Assembly (NCBI RefSeq): GCF_000413855.1
Contig: NZ_ATGG01000003.1
Span: 1-64,000 of the forward strand
Length of the DNA stretch: 64,000 nucleotides
DNA from: Acinetobacter gyllenbergii CIP 110306 = MTCC 11365
GTDB taxonomy: Bacteria > Pseudomonadota > Gammaproteobacteria > Pseudomonadales > Moraxellaceae
Reading direction: 5' to 3'
The position numbers and the translations under genes were made by a program. Numbering within the stretch: the stretch's first letter is position 1; each line of letters begins with the position of its first letter. Below are positions 45,314 to 54,213 of the stretch, piece by piece. The notes under the pieces are model-generated. The model was not told the DNA's origin. It searched no databases and worked only from the letters and a program-made list of their open reading frames with translations.

Positions 45314-48300
45314 TTAAGATGGATTTTTTTGCTTCGAAGAAAACAGCTTTTCAACTGCACCCAGAATAAAAATGAAGAAGACTGGGACAAAGAAGATCGC
45401 TAGAATTGTCGCTGAAATCATGCCACCAAATACACCTGTACCTAAGGCATGCTGTGTTTCCGAACTGGCACCTGAAGCGATGACCAATGGAATCACACCA
45501 CAGGTAAAGGCGAGTGAAGTCATCAGAATCGGACGTAAACGAAGTTTGGCTGCAGCAACAGTGGCCTCAACTAAACTCATGCCTTCTTCTTTCAGCATCT
45601 TGGCAAATTCGACAATCAGAATCGCGTTCTTGGCCGATAAACCAATAATGGTAATCAGACCGATTTTAAAGAACACATCATTCATTAAACCACGTGACAT
45701 AATCGCAACCACCGCACCAAAGATACCCAAAGGCACCACCAGCATGACTGAAAGTGGAATGGCCCAACTTTCATAAAGCGCAGCCAGAACCAGAAACACG
45801 ACCAGCATAGACAAGGCAAGTAAGAATGCCATCTGCGATTCAGATTGCTTTTCTTGCAAAGAAATACCTGTCCATTCATAGCCAATCCCTTTCGGTAGTT
45901 TGGCAATCAGGTTTTCCATTTCACGCATGGCATCGCCTGACGATGTATCAAAGTTCGGAATACCTGCAATACTCAACGATGGACGTCCGTTATAGCGGTT
46001 ATATTGCTGTGGTGCTTTATTCCATTGCGGTGTGACCACTTCAGATAAAGAGACTAATTGCCCATTTGAACCCATGACTTTCAGATTCAGAATATCTTTT
46101 AATTGCATCCGCGATTTGGCGTCGACCTGTACAATCACTTGTTGCATACGTCCCTGATTCGGGAAGTCATTGATGTACATTGAACCCATTGAAGTAGAAA
46201 TGATGTCCGAAACATCTGCGAACTTCACACCAAGAACATTCAATTTTGCACGGTCAATTTTTAAAGAAATATTGTCACCTTGTGGTAAGCCTTCATTCCA
46301 TACCATATAGAACTTTTTATTCTTGGCTGCCATTTCCATTAACTGGTCTTGTGCAGCTAAAAGTGCAGGCATCCCTAGGTTGGCACGGTCTTGTAAGCGC
46401 AAGCTGAAACCTGAAAAAGTCCCAAGTTCATCAATGGCGGGTGGAAGCACAGCCATGGTTGCGCCTTCTTGACTATGTGCCATCGTTTCATTGACAGCAT
46501 TGGTCATTTCGCTTGCACTGGAAGTACGCTCTTTAAAATCTTTGAGCGTGGTAAAGGCAATCCCCACGTTTTGACCTGCACCACTGAAGCCCCAGCCCAT
46601 AATCGTGGTGTTACTTTTTACATTCGGATTGTCTTTTAAGCTACTTTCAAATTCATTTACCACATTGCGTGTTCTTTCAGCAGTGGCGTCAGAAGGCAAC
46701 TGGAATGAAGTCAGGAACCAACCTTGATCTTCTTCAGGCATAAATGCCGTTGGCCAATACTTCATACCTGCGAAGGTAAGACCTGTAATCACCACAAAGA
46801 TCGCCATCATTGGAATGCTATGTTTGATCACTTTCAGCAGGATCAATTCATACTTTTTGGTGACTTTATCGAAGCTACGGTCAAACCATGCAAAGAAACC
46901 TTTCTTTTGATGATGGCCATCAATCGGTTTGAGAATGGTGGCACATAGTGCAGGAGTCAAAATCAACGCCAATAATGCCGAGAACAGAATTGACACTGAC
47001 ATAGTTAAGGTGAATTGTTGATAGATAATACCAACCGAACCACTGGCAAAGGCCATCGGTAAGAACACCGCTGCTAGGACTAAGGTAATCCCAATAATTG
47101 GGCTAGTGATTTCCTTCATCGCTTTGGAGGTTGCTTCTTTCGGTGGCAGACCTTCAGTTGCCATAATCCGTTCGACGTTTTCCACCACCACAATCGCATC
47201 ATCGACGATAATCCCGATCGCGAGCACCATACCAAACATGGTCAGTACGTTAATCGAGAAGCCTGCAAGCAACATCACCGCAAAAGTACCCAACAGCGCA
47301 ATCGGTGCAACAATGGCTGGAATTAAGGTATAGCGAACATTATGCAAGAATAAATACATCACAATGAACACCAGAACCATGGCTTCAAGTAAGGTATGAA
47401 TTACTTTTTCGATTGAAATTTTAACGAAAGGTGCAGTGTCATAAGGAATACTAAATTGCATGCCTTCAGGTAAATTGAGTTTTAATTCTTCAATTTTGGC
47501 TCTGACACCTTCAGCCGTTTTCACTGCATTGGCACCCGGGCTGAGCTGAATTGCAGCAGCCGTTGCTGGTTTACCATTTTCTAAAATTGCAAAGTTATAG
47601 GCTTGTGAACCCATTTCTACATTAGCAACGTCAGACAGTTTAATAACACTACCGCTGGTCTTACTTTTGAGACTGATATTTTTAAATTGTTCAACATCGC
47701 CCAATTGACCTTCGGCAGATAAAGGAATTGTAATCAATTGCCCTTTGGCAGCAGGCAGATCACCAAGTCGACCGGGTGCAATCTCGACGTTGTTTTCACG
47801 GATGGCATTGTTGACATCACTAATCGACAGGCCGTAAGACACCAGTTTGTTTGGGTCAACCCAGATACGCATGGCTTTTTCAGCACCGAAGGATTGAACT
47901 TTACCTACGCCTTCAACCCGTTTCAGTTCTTCGACCACGTTACGGACCAGATAATCACTCACGTCAACTTCAGAATATTGCCCGTTCGGTGAGTTGATTC
48001 CAACCAGCATCAGGAAGCCTGATGAAGAGGCCTCAACTTGTAAGCCTTGTTGGCGAACCACTTGAGGTAGACGTGCTTCAACAGCCTTGATCTTGTTTTG
48101 TACATCGACCTGCGCCATTTCAACATCTGTACCCGGTTTAAAGGTCGCAGAAATCTGAGCTGTACCAGAGGTATCCGTGGTCGCGCTATAGTAAAGCAGG
48201 TTTTTAACCCCAGATAATTCTCGTTCGATCAAAGTCACAACGCTGTCATTGATCGTTTTGGGAGTTGCACCTGGATATACCGCAGTAATGTTGACTTGAG

Positions 48301-48427
48301 GTGGTGCCACACTTGGAAAGCGGGCAATCGGTAATTTGGGAATACTAAGCACCCCAAATAAAATAATGAAAATCGCAATCACCCATGCAAACACAGGGCG
48401 GCGAATGAAGAATTGTGACATCATCAT
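45314..48427 (-). CDS. adeB: RND multidrug efflux pump AdeB
   Basis: A 1037-residue inner-membrane proton/drug antiporter of the HAE1 family. The N-terminus SQFFIRRPVFAWVIAIFIIL is typical, and the proton relay Asp pair in TM4 is present (GIIVDDAIVVVENVERIM). The sequence matches the Acinetobacter AdeB I remember nearly throughout, including GWGFSGAGQNV and the C-terminal end GAVEKLFSSKQ. Three Met codons in a row make the exact start uncertain. It overlaps adeA by four bases (ATGA). Confidence 0.95.
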   Translation of the reverse strand: MMMSQFFIRRPVFAWVIAIFIILFGVLSIPKLPIARFPSVAPPQVNITAVYPGATPKTINDSVVTLIERELSGVKNLLYYSATTDTSGTAQISATFKPGTDVEMAQVDVQNKIKAVEARLPQVVRQQGLQVEASSSGFLMLVGINSPNGQYSEVDVSDYLVRNVVEELKRVEGVGKVQSFGAEKAMRIWVDPNKLVSYGLSISDVNNAIRENNVEIAPGRLGDLPAAKGQLITIPLSAEGQLGDVEQFKNISLKSKTSGSVIKLSDVANVEMGSQAYNFAILENGKPATAAAIQLSPGANAVKTAEGVRAKIEELKLNLPEGMQFSIPYDTAPFVKISIEKVIHTLLEAMVLVFIVMYLFLHNVRYTLIPAIVAPIALLGTFAVMLLAGFSINVLTMFGMVLAIGIIVDDAIVVVENVERIMATEGLPPKEATSKAMKEITSPIIGITLVLAAVFLPMAFASGSVGIIYQQFTLTMSVSILFSALLALILTPALCATILKPIDGHHQKKGFFAWFDRSFDKVTKKYELILLKVIKHSIPMMAIFVVITGLTFAGMKYWPTAFMPEEDQGWFLTSFQLPSDATAERTRNVVNEFESSLKDNPNVKSNTTIMGWGFSGAGQNVGIAFTTLKDFKERTSSASEMTNAVNETMAHSQEGATMAVLPPAIDELGTFSGFSLRLQDRANLGMPALLAAQDQLMEMAAKNKKFYMVWNEGLPQGDNISLKIDRAKLNVLGVKFADVSDIISTSMGSMYINDFPNQGRMQQVIVQVDAKSRMQLKDILNLKVMGSNGQLVSLSEVVTPQWNKAPQQYNRYNGRPSLSIAGIPNFDTSSGDAMREMENLIAKLPKGIGYEWTGISLQEKQSESQMAFLLALSMLVVFLVLAALYESWAIPLSVMLVVPLGIFGAVVAIMSRGLMNDVFFKIGLITIIGLSAKNAILIVEFAKMLKEEGMSLVEATVAAAKLRLRPILMTSLAFTCGVIPLVIASGASSETQHALGTGVFGGMISATILAIFFVPVFFIFILGAVEKLFSSKQKNPS

Positions 48428-49569
48428 TGAGCTCCTTGTATTGCAGGGACTTTCCAGTTGCTGATTTCAAGTTTTTGATTGGGCTGAATACGGTCAATAC
48501 CTTCTACAACCACTTTATCGCCTGTTTTCAGGCCTTTATTGGCAATATAGAATTGATCATACTGTTGGCCCAACTCAATTGGGCGAATCTCTGCTGCACC
48601 TTTCGCATTGATCACATAGACTTGCGGCTCGCCATTGATGTTGCGTTGTACTGCTTGAGCAGGAATCAATAAAGCTTGAGGGATCGAAGCACGGTCAATA
48701 TTGACACGCACATACATACCCGGAAGTAATTTTCTTTCAGGATTATTCACTTCAATACGGATGGTGACATCGCCAGTTTCTGGATCAACATTGATGTCTT
48801 CAAAGAGCATTTTGGCTGTGACGTTATAGGCTTGACCATGACTATTTGAAATACGTACCGTTTTTTCATTATTGGCAGACAACTCACCACTTTGTAGCGC
48901 GGCTTGTAAACGTTCGTATTCACCAATCGACTGTTTTACATCGACATAGACTTTATCAATTTGTTGTACGGTTGCCATGGTATTGGCATCACCTTGGCTG
49001 ACCAATGCACCTTCAGTGACAAACGATTGTCCGATCCGACCCGAAATCGGGGCACGCACAGTGGCGTATTGCAGATTTAGGTTTTGACGTGTAAGTAAGG
49101 CTTTCATCTGGGCAACATCAGCTAAGGCCTGACGATATTCAGCTTGGGCATTACTGACTTCTTGCTTACTGATCGCATTGCTTGGTAATAATTGTTCATA
49201 GCGTTCTAACTGAACTTTTAAACGTACTACTTCTGCTTCAGCCTTATTCAGTGAGGCACGATTACTGTTCACATCTGCTTGGAAGGTTTCAGCATTAATT
49301 TTATACAGTGCTTGGCCTGCTTTAACTTCACTGCCTTGTCGGAATAACACTTTTTCAATAATACCGCCGACTTGAGGGCGAATCTCAGCAGTTCTGAAAG
49401 CCTGTACACGCGCTGGTAAGTTTTCGCTAAAGTTGACCGCTTGCGGTTGAAGATTTAAAACACTCACTTTTGCAGGGGGCGTTTCAGCTGGCTTTGCCTC
49501 ATCAGAACCACAGCCTTGTAATACAAGTCCGATGGATAAAAATAATGGAAGTAATAGATGCTTTTGCAT
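48424..49569 (-). CDS. adeA: RND efflux membrane fusion protein AdeA
   Basis: A 381-residue periplasmic adaptor joining AdeB to the outer membrane channel. The start MQKHLLLPLFLSIGLVLQGC gives a lipoprotein signal with the anchored Cys; residues 60-190 hold the lipoyl and coiled-coil hairpin (LNKAEAEVVRLKVQLERYEQ, SNAISKQEVSNAQAEYRQAL). Longer upstream starts would cover the AdeR operator and were rejected. It is the first gene of adeABC and divergent from adeRS. Confidence 0.94.
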   Translation of the reverse strand: MQKHLLLPLFLSIGLVLQGCGSDEAKPAETPPAKVSVLNLQPQAVNFSENLPARVQAFRTAEIRPQVGGIIEKVLFRQGSEVKAGQALYKINAETFQADVNSNRASLNKAEAEVVRLKVQLERYEQLLPSNAISKQEVSNAQAEYRQALADVAQMKALLTRQNLNLQYATVRAPISGRIGQSFVTEGALVSQGDANTMATVQQIDKVYVDVKQSIGEYERLQAALQSGELSANNEKTVRISNSHGQAYNVTAKMLFEDINVDPETGDVTIRIEVNNPERKLLPGMYVRVNIDRASIPQALLIPAQAVQRNINGEPQVYVINAKGAAEIRPIELGQQYDQFYIANKGLKTGDKVVVEGIDRIQPNQKLEISNWKVPAIQGAQ

Positions 49570-49636
49570 TCTGTCCAAACCTTGGGAGTTTTTGATGCTG
49601 ACATTATTTTCCTGCTTTGTGTAACCAACATCGGGG

Positions 49637-49656
49637 AAGTGTGGAAAAAGTGTGGA
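49637..49656. promoter_or_regulatory. AdeR-type direct repeat
   Basis: AAGTGTGGA occurs twice (49637-49645 and 49648-49656), 11 bases apart, in the adeA-adeR intergenic region. In A. baumannii AdeR is known to bind a direct repeat of this kind. The match supports regulation of adeABC by AdeR here. Confidence 0.85.
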
Positions 49657-49712
49657 GATTGACAGATAAATCATCGTATGATGAATAGATTGTATTATTT
49701 GCCTAGATGGTT

Positions 49713-50444
49713 ATGTTTGAGCATTCTTTTTCTTTCGATTGTCATGACAAACTTATTCTCGTCGTAGAAGATGAATATGAGATTGGTGATATTATTGAGC
49801 ACTATCTCAAACGTGAAGGCATGCGTGTCATTCGTGCCATGAATGGTAAGCAAGCGATTGAAATGCATACTGCACAACCGATTGATTTAATTCTGCTAGA
49901 TATTAAATTGCCTGAACTGAATGGTTGGGATGTGCTAAATAAAATTCGTCAAAAGGCGCAGACCCCCGTCATTATGTTGACTGCACTTGACCAAGATATT
50001 GATAAGGTGATGGCATTACGGATTGGTGCTGATGACTTTGTGGTTAAGCCTTTTAATCCCAATGAGGTGGTCGCACGGGTGCAGGCTGTGCTACGACGGG
50101 CTCAGCAAAACAGCCAAACAGTCAACAAGAATCTCATCTATAAAAACATCGAAATTAATACCGATATACATAGTATCTATGTTCATCAACAAGACAAAAA
50201 AGTCATGCTGAATCTTACCCTGACCGAATATAAAATATTGCTGCAAATGATTGATCATCCTTACAAAGTTTTTACGCGAGGTGAGCTTTTAAATCACTGT
50301 CTGCCAGATAGCGATGCTTTAGAACGCACAGTCGACAGCCATGTCAGTAAGCTGAGAAAGAAACTGGAAGAACATGGTTTACAACAGATGCTGATCAATG
50401 TGCGTGGTGTCGGGTATCGCTTGGATCATCCGCAAGATATATAA
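49713..50444 (+). CDS. adeR: Response regulator AdeR
   Basis: A 243-residue OmpR-type regulator. The receiver domain has the phospho-acceptor Asp63 (LILLDIKLPELNGW) and the acidic pair in VVEDEYEIGD; the C-terminal winged helix includes FTRGELLNHCLPDSDALERT and VRGVGYRL. The ATG at 49713 gives the MFEHSFSFDC start that matches AdeR; one at 49707 is also possible. It is divergent from adeABC and co-transcribed with adeS. Confidence 0.94.
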   Translation: MFEHSFSFDCHDKLILVVEDEYEIGDIIEHYLKREGMRVIRAMNGKQAIEMHTAQPIDLILLDIKLPELNGWDVLNKIRQKAQTPVIMLTALDQDIDKVMALRIGADDFVVKPFNPNEVVARVQAVLRRAQQNSQTVNKNLIYKNIEINTDIHSIYVHQQDKKVMLNLTLTEYKILLQMIDHPYKVFTRGELLNHCLPDSDALERTVDSHVSKLRKKLEEHGLQQMLINVRGVGYRLDHPQDI

Positions 50445-50488
50445 GCTTGAATGAATCAACACGGAAAAGAACTGATCTGGAAATTGAA

Positions 50489-51562
50489 ATGAAAAATAAG
50501 TCAGGCATTAGTAAACAGCTCTTTATTGCATTAAGTATCGTGAACTTGAGCGTGACACTTTTTTCAGTTTTTCTGGGCTATTTTATTTATAACTATGCCA
50601 TTGATGTAGGGTGGATTACCTTAAGCTCTTTGCAGGAAGATTGGACTGAATTCCATTTTGTCGATTGGATTTGGCTTTCTACAGTGGTTTTTTGTGGTGC
50701 TGTTATTTCTTTAATTATTGGGATGTTTCTGGCACAACGCTTTATTAAGCCAATTAATTTTTTGGCTGAAGCTGCAAAAAAAATCAGTCAAGGCGACCTT
50801 TCTGCAAGGGCAGATGATAGCCAGATTCATTCCACTGAAATTGCTGAGTTGATGCATCATTTTAATGACATGGCACAGCAGTTGGAAAGCTCGGTCGAAA
50901 ATGCTCAAGTCTGGAATGCCGCGATTGCCCACGAACTCAGAACACCCATCACTATTTTGCAAGGGCGCTTACAAGGTATTTTAGATGGCGTGTTTAAACC
51001 CGACGAAGCTTTATTTAAAAGCCTGCTTAATCAGGTTGAGGGTTTGTCGCATTTGGTCGAAGATCTACGTACTTTGAGTTTAGTTGAAAATCAGCAACTC
51101 AGATTAAATTATGAAAAGATTGATTTTAAATTGCATGCGGAAAAAGTTTTAAAACTGTTTGAAGATCGCTTGGTAAAAGCTCAAATTATCCCAGTACTGG
51201 ATGTCAGGGCCGCATTGATTAGCTGTGATCGTCGTCGTCTTGAACAAGTACTGATTGCCCTGATCGAAAATGCAATTCGCTATGCAAATGCAGGAACACT
51301 TAAAATTTCTACGCAGTGGGTGGCAGGTGATTGGGTACTGAAGATTGAGGATCAGGGGCCAGGTATTGCGCCTGAGTATCAACAGGATCTATTTGATCCT
51401 TTTTTCAGATTGGAACAGTCTAGAAATAAAGAATTTGGCGGAACGGGTTTAGGTCTCGCCGTTGTTCACGCCATCGTCGTTGCGCACAAAGGTTCAATTG
51501 AATATAGCAATCCGAATCACAATAGTGTGTTTATAATTCGTTTGCCTGTTAAGTCTTTTTAG
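50489..51562 (+). CDS. adeS: Sensor histidine kinase AdeS
   Basis: A 357-residue membrane kinase: two membrane segments (about residues 10-40 and 58-80), a HAMP linker (KPINFLAEAAKKISQGDLSA), the phosphorylated His148 in AHELRTPITILQGRL, and N, G1 and G2 boxes (ALIENAIRYANAG, EDQGPGIAPE, GGTGLGLAVVHAI). The ATG at 50489 gives the length expected for AdeS. With AdeR it controls adeABC. I see no obviously disrupted motif. Confidence 0.93.
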   Translation: MKNKSGISKQLFIALSIVNLSVTLFSVFLGYFIYNYAIDVGWITLSSLQEDWTEFHFVDWIWLSTVVFCGAVISLIIGMFLAQRFIKPINFLAEAAKKISQGDLSARADDSQIHSTEIAELMHHFNDMAQQLESSVENAQVWNAAIAHELRTPITILQGRLQGILDGVFKPDEALFKSLLNQVEGLSHLVEDLRTLSLVENQQLRLNYEKIDFKLHAEKVLKLFEDRLVKAQIIPVLDVRAALISCDRRRLEQVLIALIENAIRYANAGTLKISTQWVAGDWVLKIEDQGPGIAPEYQQDLFDPFFRLEQSRNKEFGGTGLGLAVVHAIVVAHKGSIEYSNPNHNSVFIIRLPVKSF

Positions 51563-51687
51563 AACTAGTTTTTTACATGCATATTTAAAAACATGCATTT
51601 TACTAATTGTTTTTCCTCATCTTATTCTATTTATTTAATTGATTTGCCTCTTATTTAAGAGAGAGTTTTTTTAATTATTAAAAAATA

Positions 51688-51714
51688 GTATACAATTTTT
51701 TAAAAATGGTATAC
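51688..51714. promoter_or_regulatory. Pair of GTATAC boxes before the symporter gene
   Basis: TAGTATACAA (core 51688-51693) and TGGTATACTT (core 51709-51714) are 21 bases apart. The same type of pair occurs before the porin gene at 57285. Palindromes of this kind are bound by FCD-type GntR regulators, one of which is encoded at 55503-56171. Confidence 0.7.
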
Positions 51715-51750
51715 TTTATTGTGATTATATCAGAACTAAGGATATGTATT

Positions 51751-53046
51751 TTGAATAATAATCAAGAAATGGAATATGACCAAAGGACTTTGTCTACGTC
51801 CATAGAATTAGAAAAAGTCATCCCCAAAAAGCCATTTTGGAAAACTTTAATTTTTCAGATGGTCCTCGGTCTACTTTTAGGGTTGTTAGTCGGACATTTT
51901 TTCCCATTATTTGCTACAGAGTTGAGTCCACTTTCTGCTGCATTTATGAAATTGATTAAAGCTGTTGTGGGGTTGATTATTTTTTGCACTATTGCTGTAG
52001 GGATTGCAAGAATTGGAAGCCAAGCAAGTGTTGGAAGAATTGCTTTAAAATCAATTTTATATTTTGAAATAATGACAACACTCGCAATGATAGTCGGGCT
52101 TGTAATCGTAAATACGGTTAAACCTGGTGAAAAAATGAATATTGATCCTACGAAATTAGATTCATCTAGTTTGACAAATTTTTCCCATACTGCTGAGTCA
52201 CATACGATTGTCGGTTGGTTAATGACTATTATTCCAGATACATTTGTTTCAGCTTTTACAAATGGGAATATTTTACCAATTCTTTTCATTGCAATTCTAT
52301 TTGGTGTCGCCTTCCTTAAAATGGGACATGCAGCTGAACCAATAGTGCATTTAATTGAAAAATTGTCGGAAGCAATTTTCATTATTGTAGGAATGATTAT
52401 GAAATTGGCTCCTTTGGCTGTATTTGGTGCGATTTCTTATACAATTGGTAAATATGGAGTTGAGTCTTTTATTCCATTAATAAAATTTTTATTACTATTT
52501 TATGTATGTTGTAGTGCATTTATTTTAATCGTATTAGGGAGTGTAAGTTATCTTTATCAAATTAATATTTTTAAGCTTATTCGTTATTTTAAAGAAGAAT
52601 TGATATTAGCATTTTCTACGGCATCTTCTGAAGCAGCTTTGCCAAATGTTATGAAAAAATTAGAGCAATATGGCTGTAAAAAACATGTTGTTGGTTTTGT
52701 AATACCTGCTGGATTCTCCTTCAATCTAGATGGTTCCTCCATGTATTTTATAATGGCAATTATTTTTCTCGCTCAGGCATGCAATATTAATTTGACGCTT
52801 ATTCAAGAAATATCCTTAATTTTAATTTTTATGATTACCTCAAAAGGAATTGCTGGTGTTGCTGGTTCTGGATTTGTGACTTTAATCGCAACACTATCTA
52901 TCTTTCCTTATGTTCCTGTTGCAGCAGTTGTTCTATTGCTAGGAATAGATCGCTTTATGGATTCAATGAGAACCTTTACAAATCTAATAGGAAATATTGT
53001 TGCTGTTTGCATTGTAGATAAATCGGAAAGTAAAAAAGCAAATTAA
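51751..53046 (+). CDS. Dicarboxylate/amino acid:cation symporter
   Basis: A 431-residue inner-membrane transporter of the DAACS family, which takes up C4-dicarboxylates, glutamate or aspartate with protons or sodium. The signature region ASSEAALPNVMKKLEQYGCK followed by IPAGFSFNLDGSSMYF is clear, with about eight membrane segments. The start is unsure: TTG 51751 has AAGGA eight bases before it; ATG 51769 is an alternative; ATG 51706 lies inside an operator box and is unlikely. It heads the AT-rich catabolic block, so its substrate is probably the feed compound. Confidence 0.87.
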   Translation: MNNNQEMEYDQRTLSTSIELEKVIPKKPFWKTLIFQMVLGLLLGLLVGHFFPLFATELSPLSAAFMKLIKAVVGLIIFCTIAVGIARIGSQASVGRIALKSILYFEIMTTLAMIVGLVIVNTVKPGEKMNIDPTKLDSSSLTNFSHTAESHTIVGWLMTIIPDTFVSAFTNGNILPILFIAILFGVAFLKMGHAAEPIVHLIEKLSEAIFIIVGMIMKLAPLAVFGAISYTIGKYGVESFIPLIKFLLLFYVCCSAFILIVLGSVSYLYQINIFKLIRYFKEELILAFSTASSEAALPNVMKKLEQYGCKKHVVGFVIPAGFSFNLDGSSMYFIMAIIFLAQACNINLTLIQEISLILIFMITSKGIAGVAGSGFVTLIATLSIFPYVPVAAVVLLLGIDRFMDSMRTFTNLIGNIVAVCIVDKSESKKAN

Positions 53047-53091
53047 TCATCCATTTTTTAAATAGCCACTTGATTTTGACAAGGAGTAGAT

Positions 53092-53283
53092 ATGCCACTC
53101 ATTACTATTGAACTTTCACCAGGTCGTACGCATGAACAAAAGAAAGAGTTTATGGAGCAAGTAACAAAACTTACTTCGGAAGTACTTAAATGTTCAGTTG
53201 ATACGATTGATGTTGTGTTTAAAGAAGTGTCTGGAAATCATTGGGCACATGCAGGAAGGTTCTATTCAGAACCAGATAAGTAA
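53092..53283 (+). CDS. 4-oxalocrotonate tautomerase family protein
   Basis: A 63-residue tautomerase subunit. The catalytic Pro1 (after Met removal) and Arg11 of the family are present (PLITIELSPGR). The second Arg (position 39) of canonical 4-oxalocrotonate tautomerase is Asp here, and position 50 is Trp rather than Phe (NHWAHAGR), so the substrate is probably not 4-oxalocrotonate. AAGGAG precedes the ATG. It lies in the catabolic block between symporter and VOC genes and may isomerise an enol or imine intermediate. Confidence 0.85.
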   Translation: MPLITIELSPGRTHEQKKEFMEQVTKLTSEVLKCSVDTIDVVFKEVSGNHWAHAGRFYSEPDK

Positions 53284-53360
53284 GGTGTTATTGGTAAAAG
53301 CATATTTTAAAAAGTTGTTCTTTATAACAACTCCCATTAATTTCAAAAGAGAAAATTGTC

Positions 53361-54209
53361 ATGGATATTGGTATTAAAGGTTTTGATCATCCAGTTATTG
53401 CTGTCAAAAGCTTACCAGAGTCTCATACTGTATATAGTAATTTAGGTTTTACCATTCCTCCTCGGGGAAGTCATATCGAGTGGGGTACAGGTAACTGGTG
53501 CATTATGTTTGAGAAAAACTATCTTGAACATCGTGGAATTCTAGATGCTGATCGCTACACGCATGGATTAGAAAATTTCTTAGCAGAACGAGAAGGCTTG
53601 TTAGGTACAGCTTTTCGTTCAGATTTAGATAATCGTGATCTCTACAGAAATGCATTAAATGCTAGTTTAAGTCCCTCTGAACCAAGAGAACTTACTCGAA
53701 ATTTCGAGCTTGAGACTGGAAAAGTCCCTGTTTCTTTTCGATTAGTGTTCTTTAATAAAGATGATGTTCCAGCCTTAATGTCTTCTTTGGTTTGTGAACA
53801 TCTCACACCTGAACTATTACGTAAACCAGAATATCTAGTTCATCCAAATACTGCTCATGATATTTTTGAAATGACTTCTGTTGTTGATTCACTTGAAGGA
53901 GTAGAGGAGCAATTAAAGAAACTTTTTGCGGAAGATAGTGTTGTCCAAGAAATGGATCAAATTAAAGTAACTTTACCTGATGGTGGTGTTCACCGCGTAT
54001 TAAATCAAGCACGCGCAGAAAAAGAAGGTCTAGTCATTCAAAATGTAGTCGCTCCGTATTTAAGTAGTTGTGGCATTTCTGTGGAAAAGATAGAAATATT
54101 GAAAACTATTTTAGAGCAGAATAATGTGCCTTTTATACAGGTAGGGGCTTTGATCCGAGTTACGCCTGAAAATGCATGTGGTCTTTATTTAGATTTTGCA
54201 GAGATGTAA
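53361..54209 (+). CDS. VOC-superfamily (glyoxalase-like) protein
   Basis: A 282-residue protein with a glyoxalase/bleomycin-resistance type N-terminal half: GIKGFDHPVIAVKSLPESHT, then GSHIEWGTGNWCIMFEKNYL and the start of a metal-site pattern. It resembles the glyoxalase-3-like (PF13468) group. Members bind a metal and act as lyases, isomerases or dioxygenases. It ends five bases before the next gene, an FAD oxidoreductase, so the two are co-expressed. The reaction is not known. Confidence 0.72.
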   Translation: MDIGIKGFDHPVIAVKSLPESHTVYSNLGFTIPPRGSHIEWGTGNWCIMFEKNYLEHRGILDADRYTHGLENFLAEREGLLGTAFRSDLDNRDLYRNALNASLSPSEPRELTRNFELETGKVPVSFRLVFFNKDDVPALMSSLVCEHLTPELLRKPEYLVHPNTAHDIFEMTSVVDSLEGVEEQLKKLFAEDSVVQEMDQIKVTLPDGGVHRVLNQARAEKEGLVIQNVVAPYLSSCGISVEKIEILKTILEQNNVPFIQVGALIRVTPENACGLYLDFAEM

Positions 54210-54213
54210 AGAA

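Noticed and set aside
49570..49674. Longer adeA start at 49674
   Set aside because: It would translate the AdeR direct repeat; the lipoprotein signal begins at 49569.
50447..50488. TTG at 50447 as the adeS start
   Set aside because: The extra 14 residues are charged and unlike AdeS; ATG 50489 gives the known N-terminus and length.
51706..51750. ATG at 51706 as start of the symporter
   Set aside because: It lies inside the second GTATAC box and has no ribosome-binding site; AAGGA is well placed for TTG 51751.
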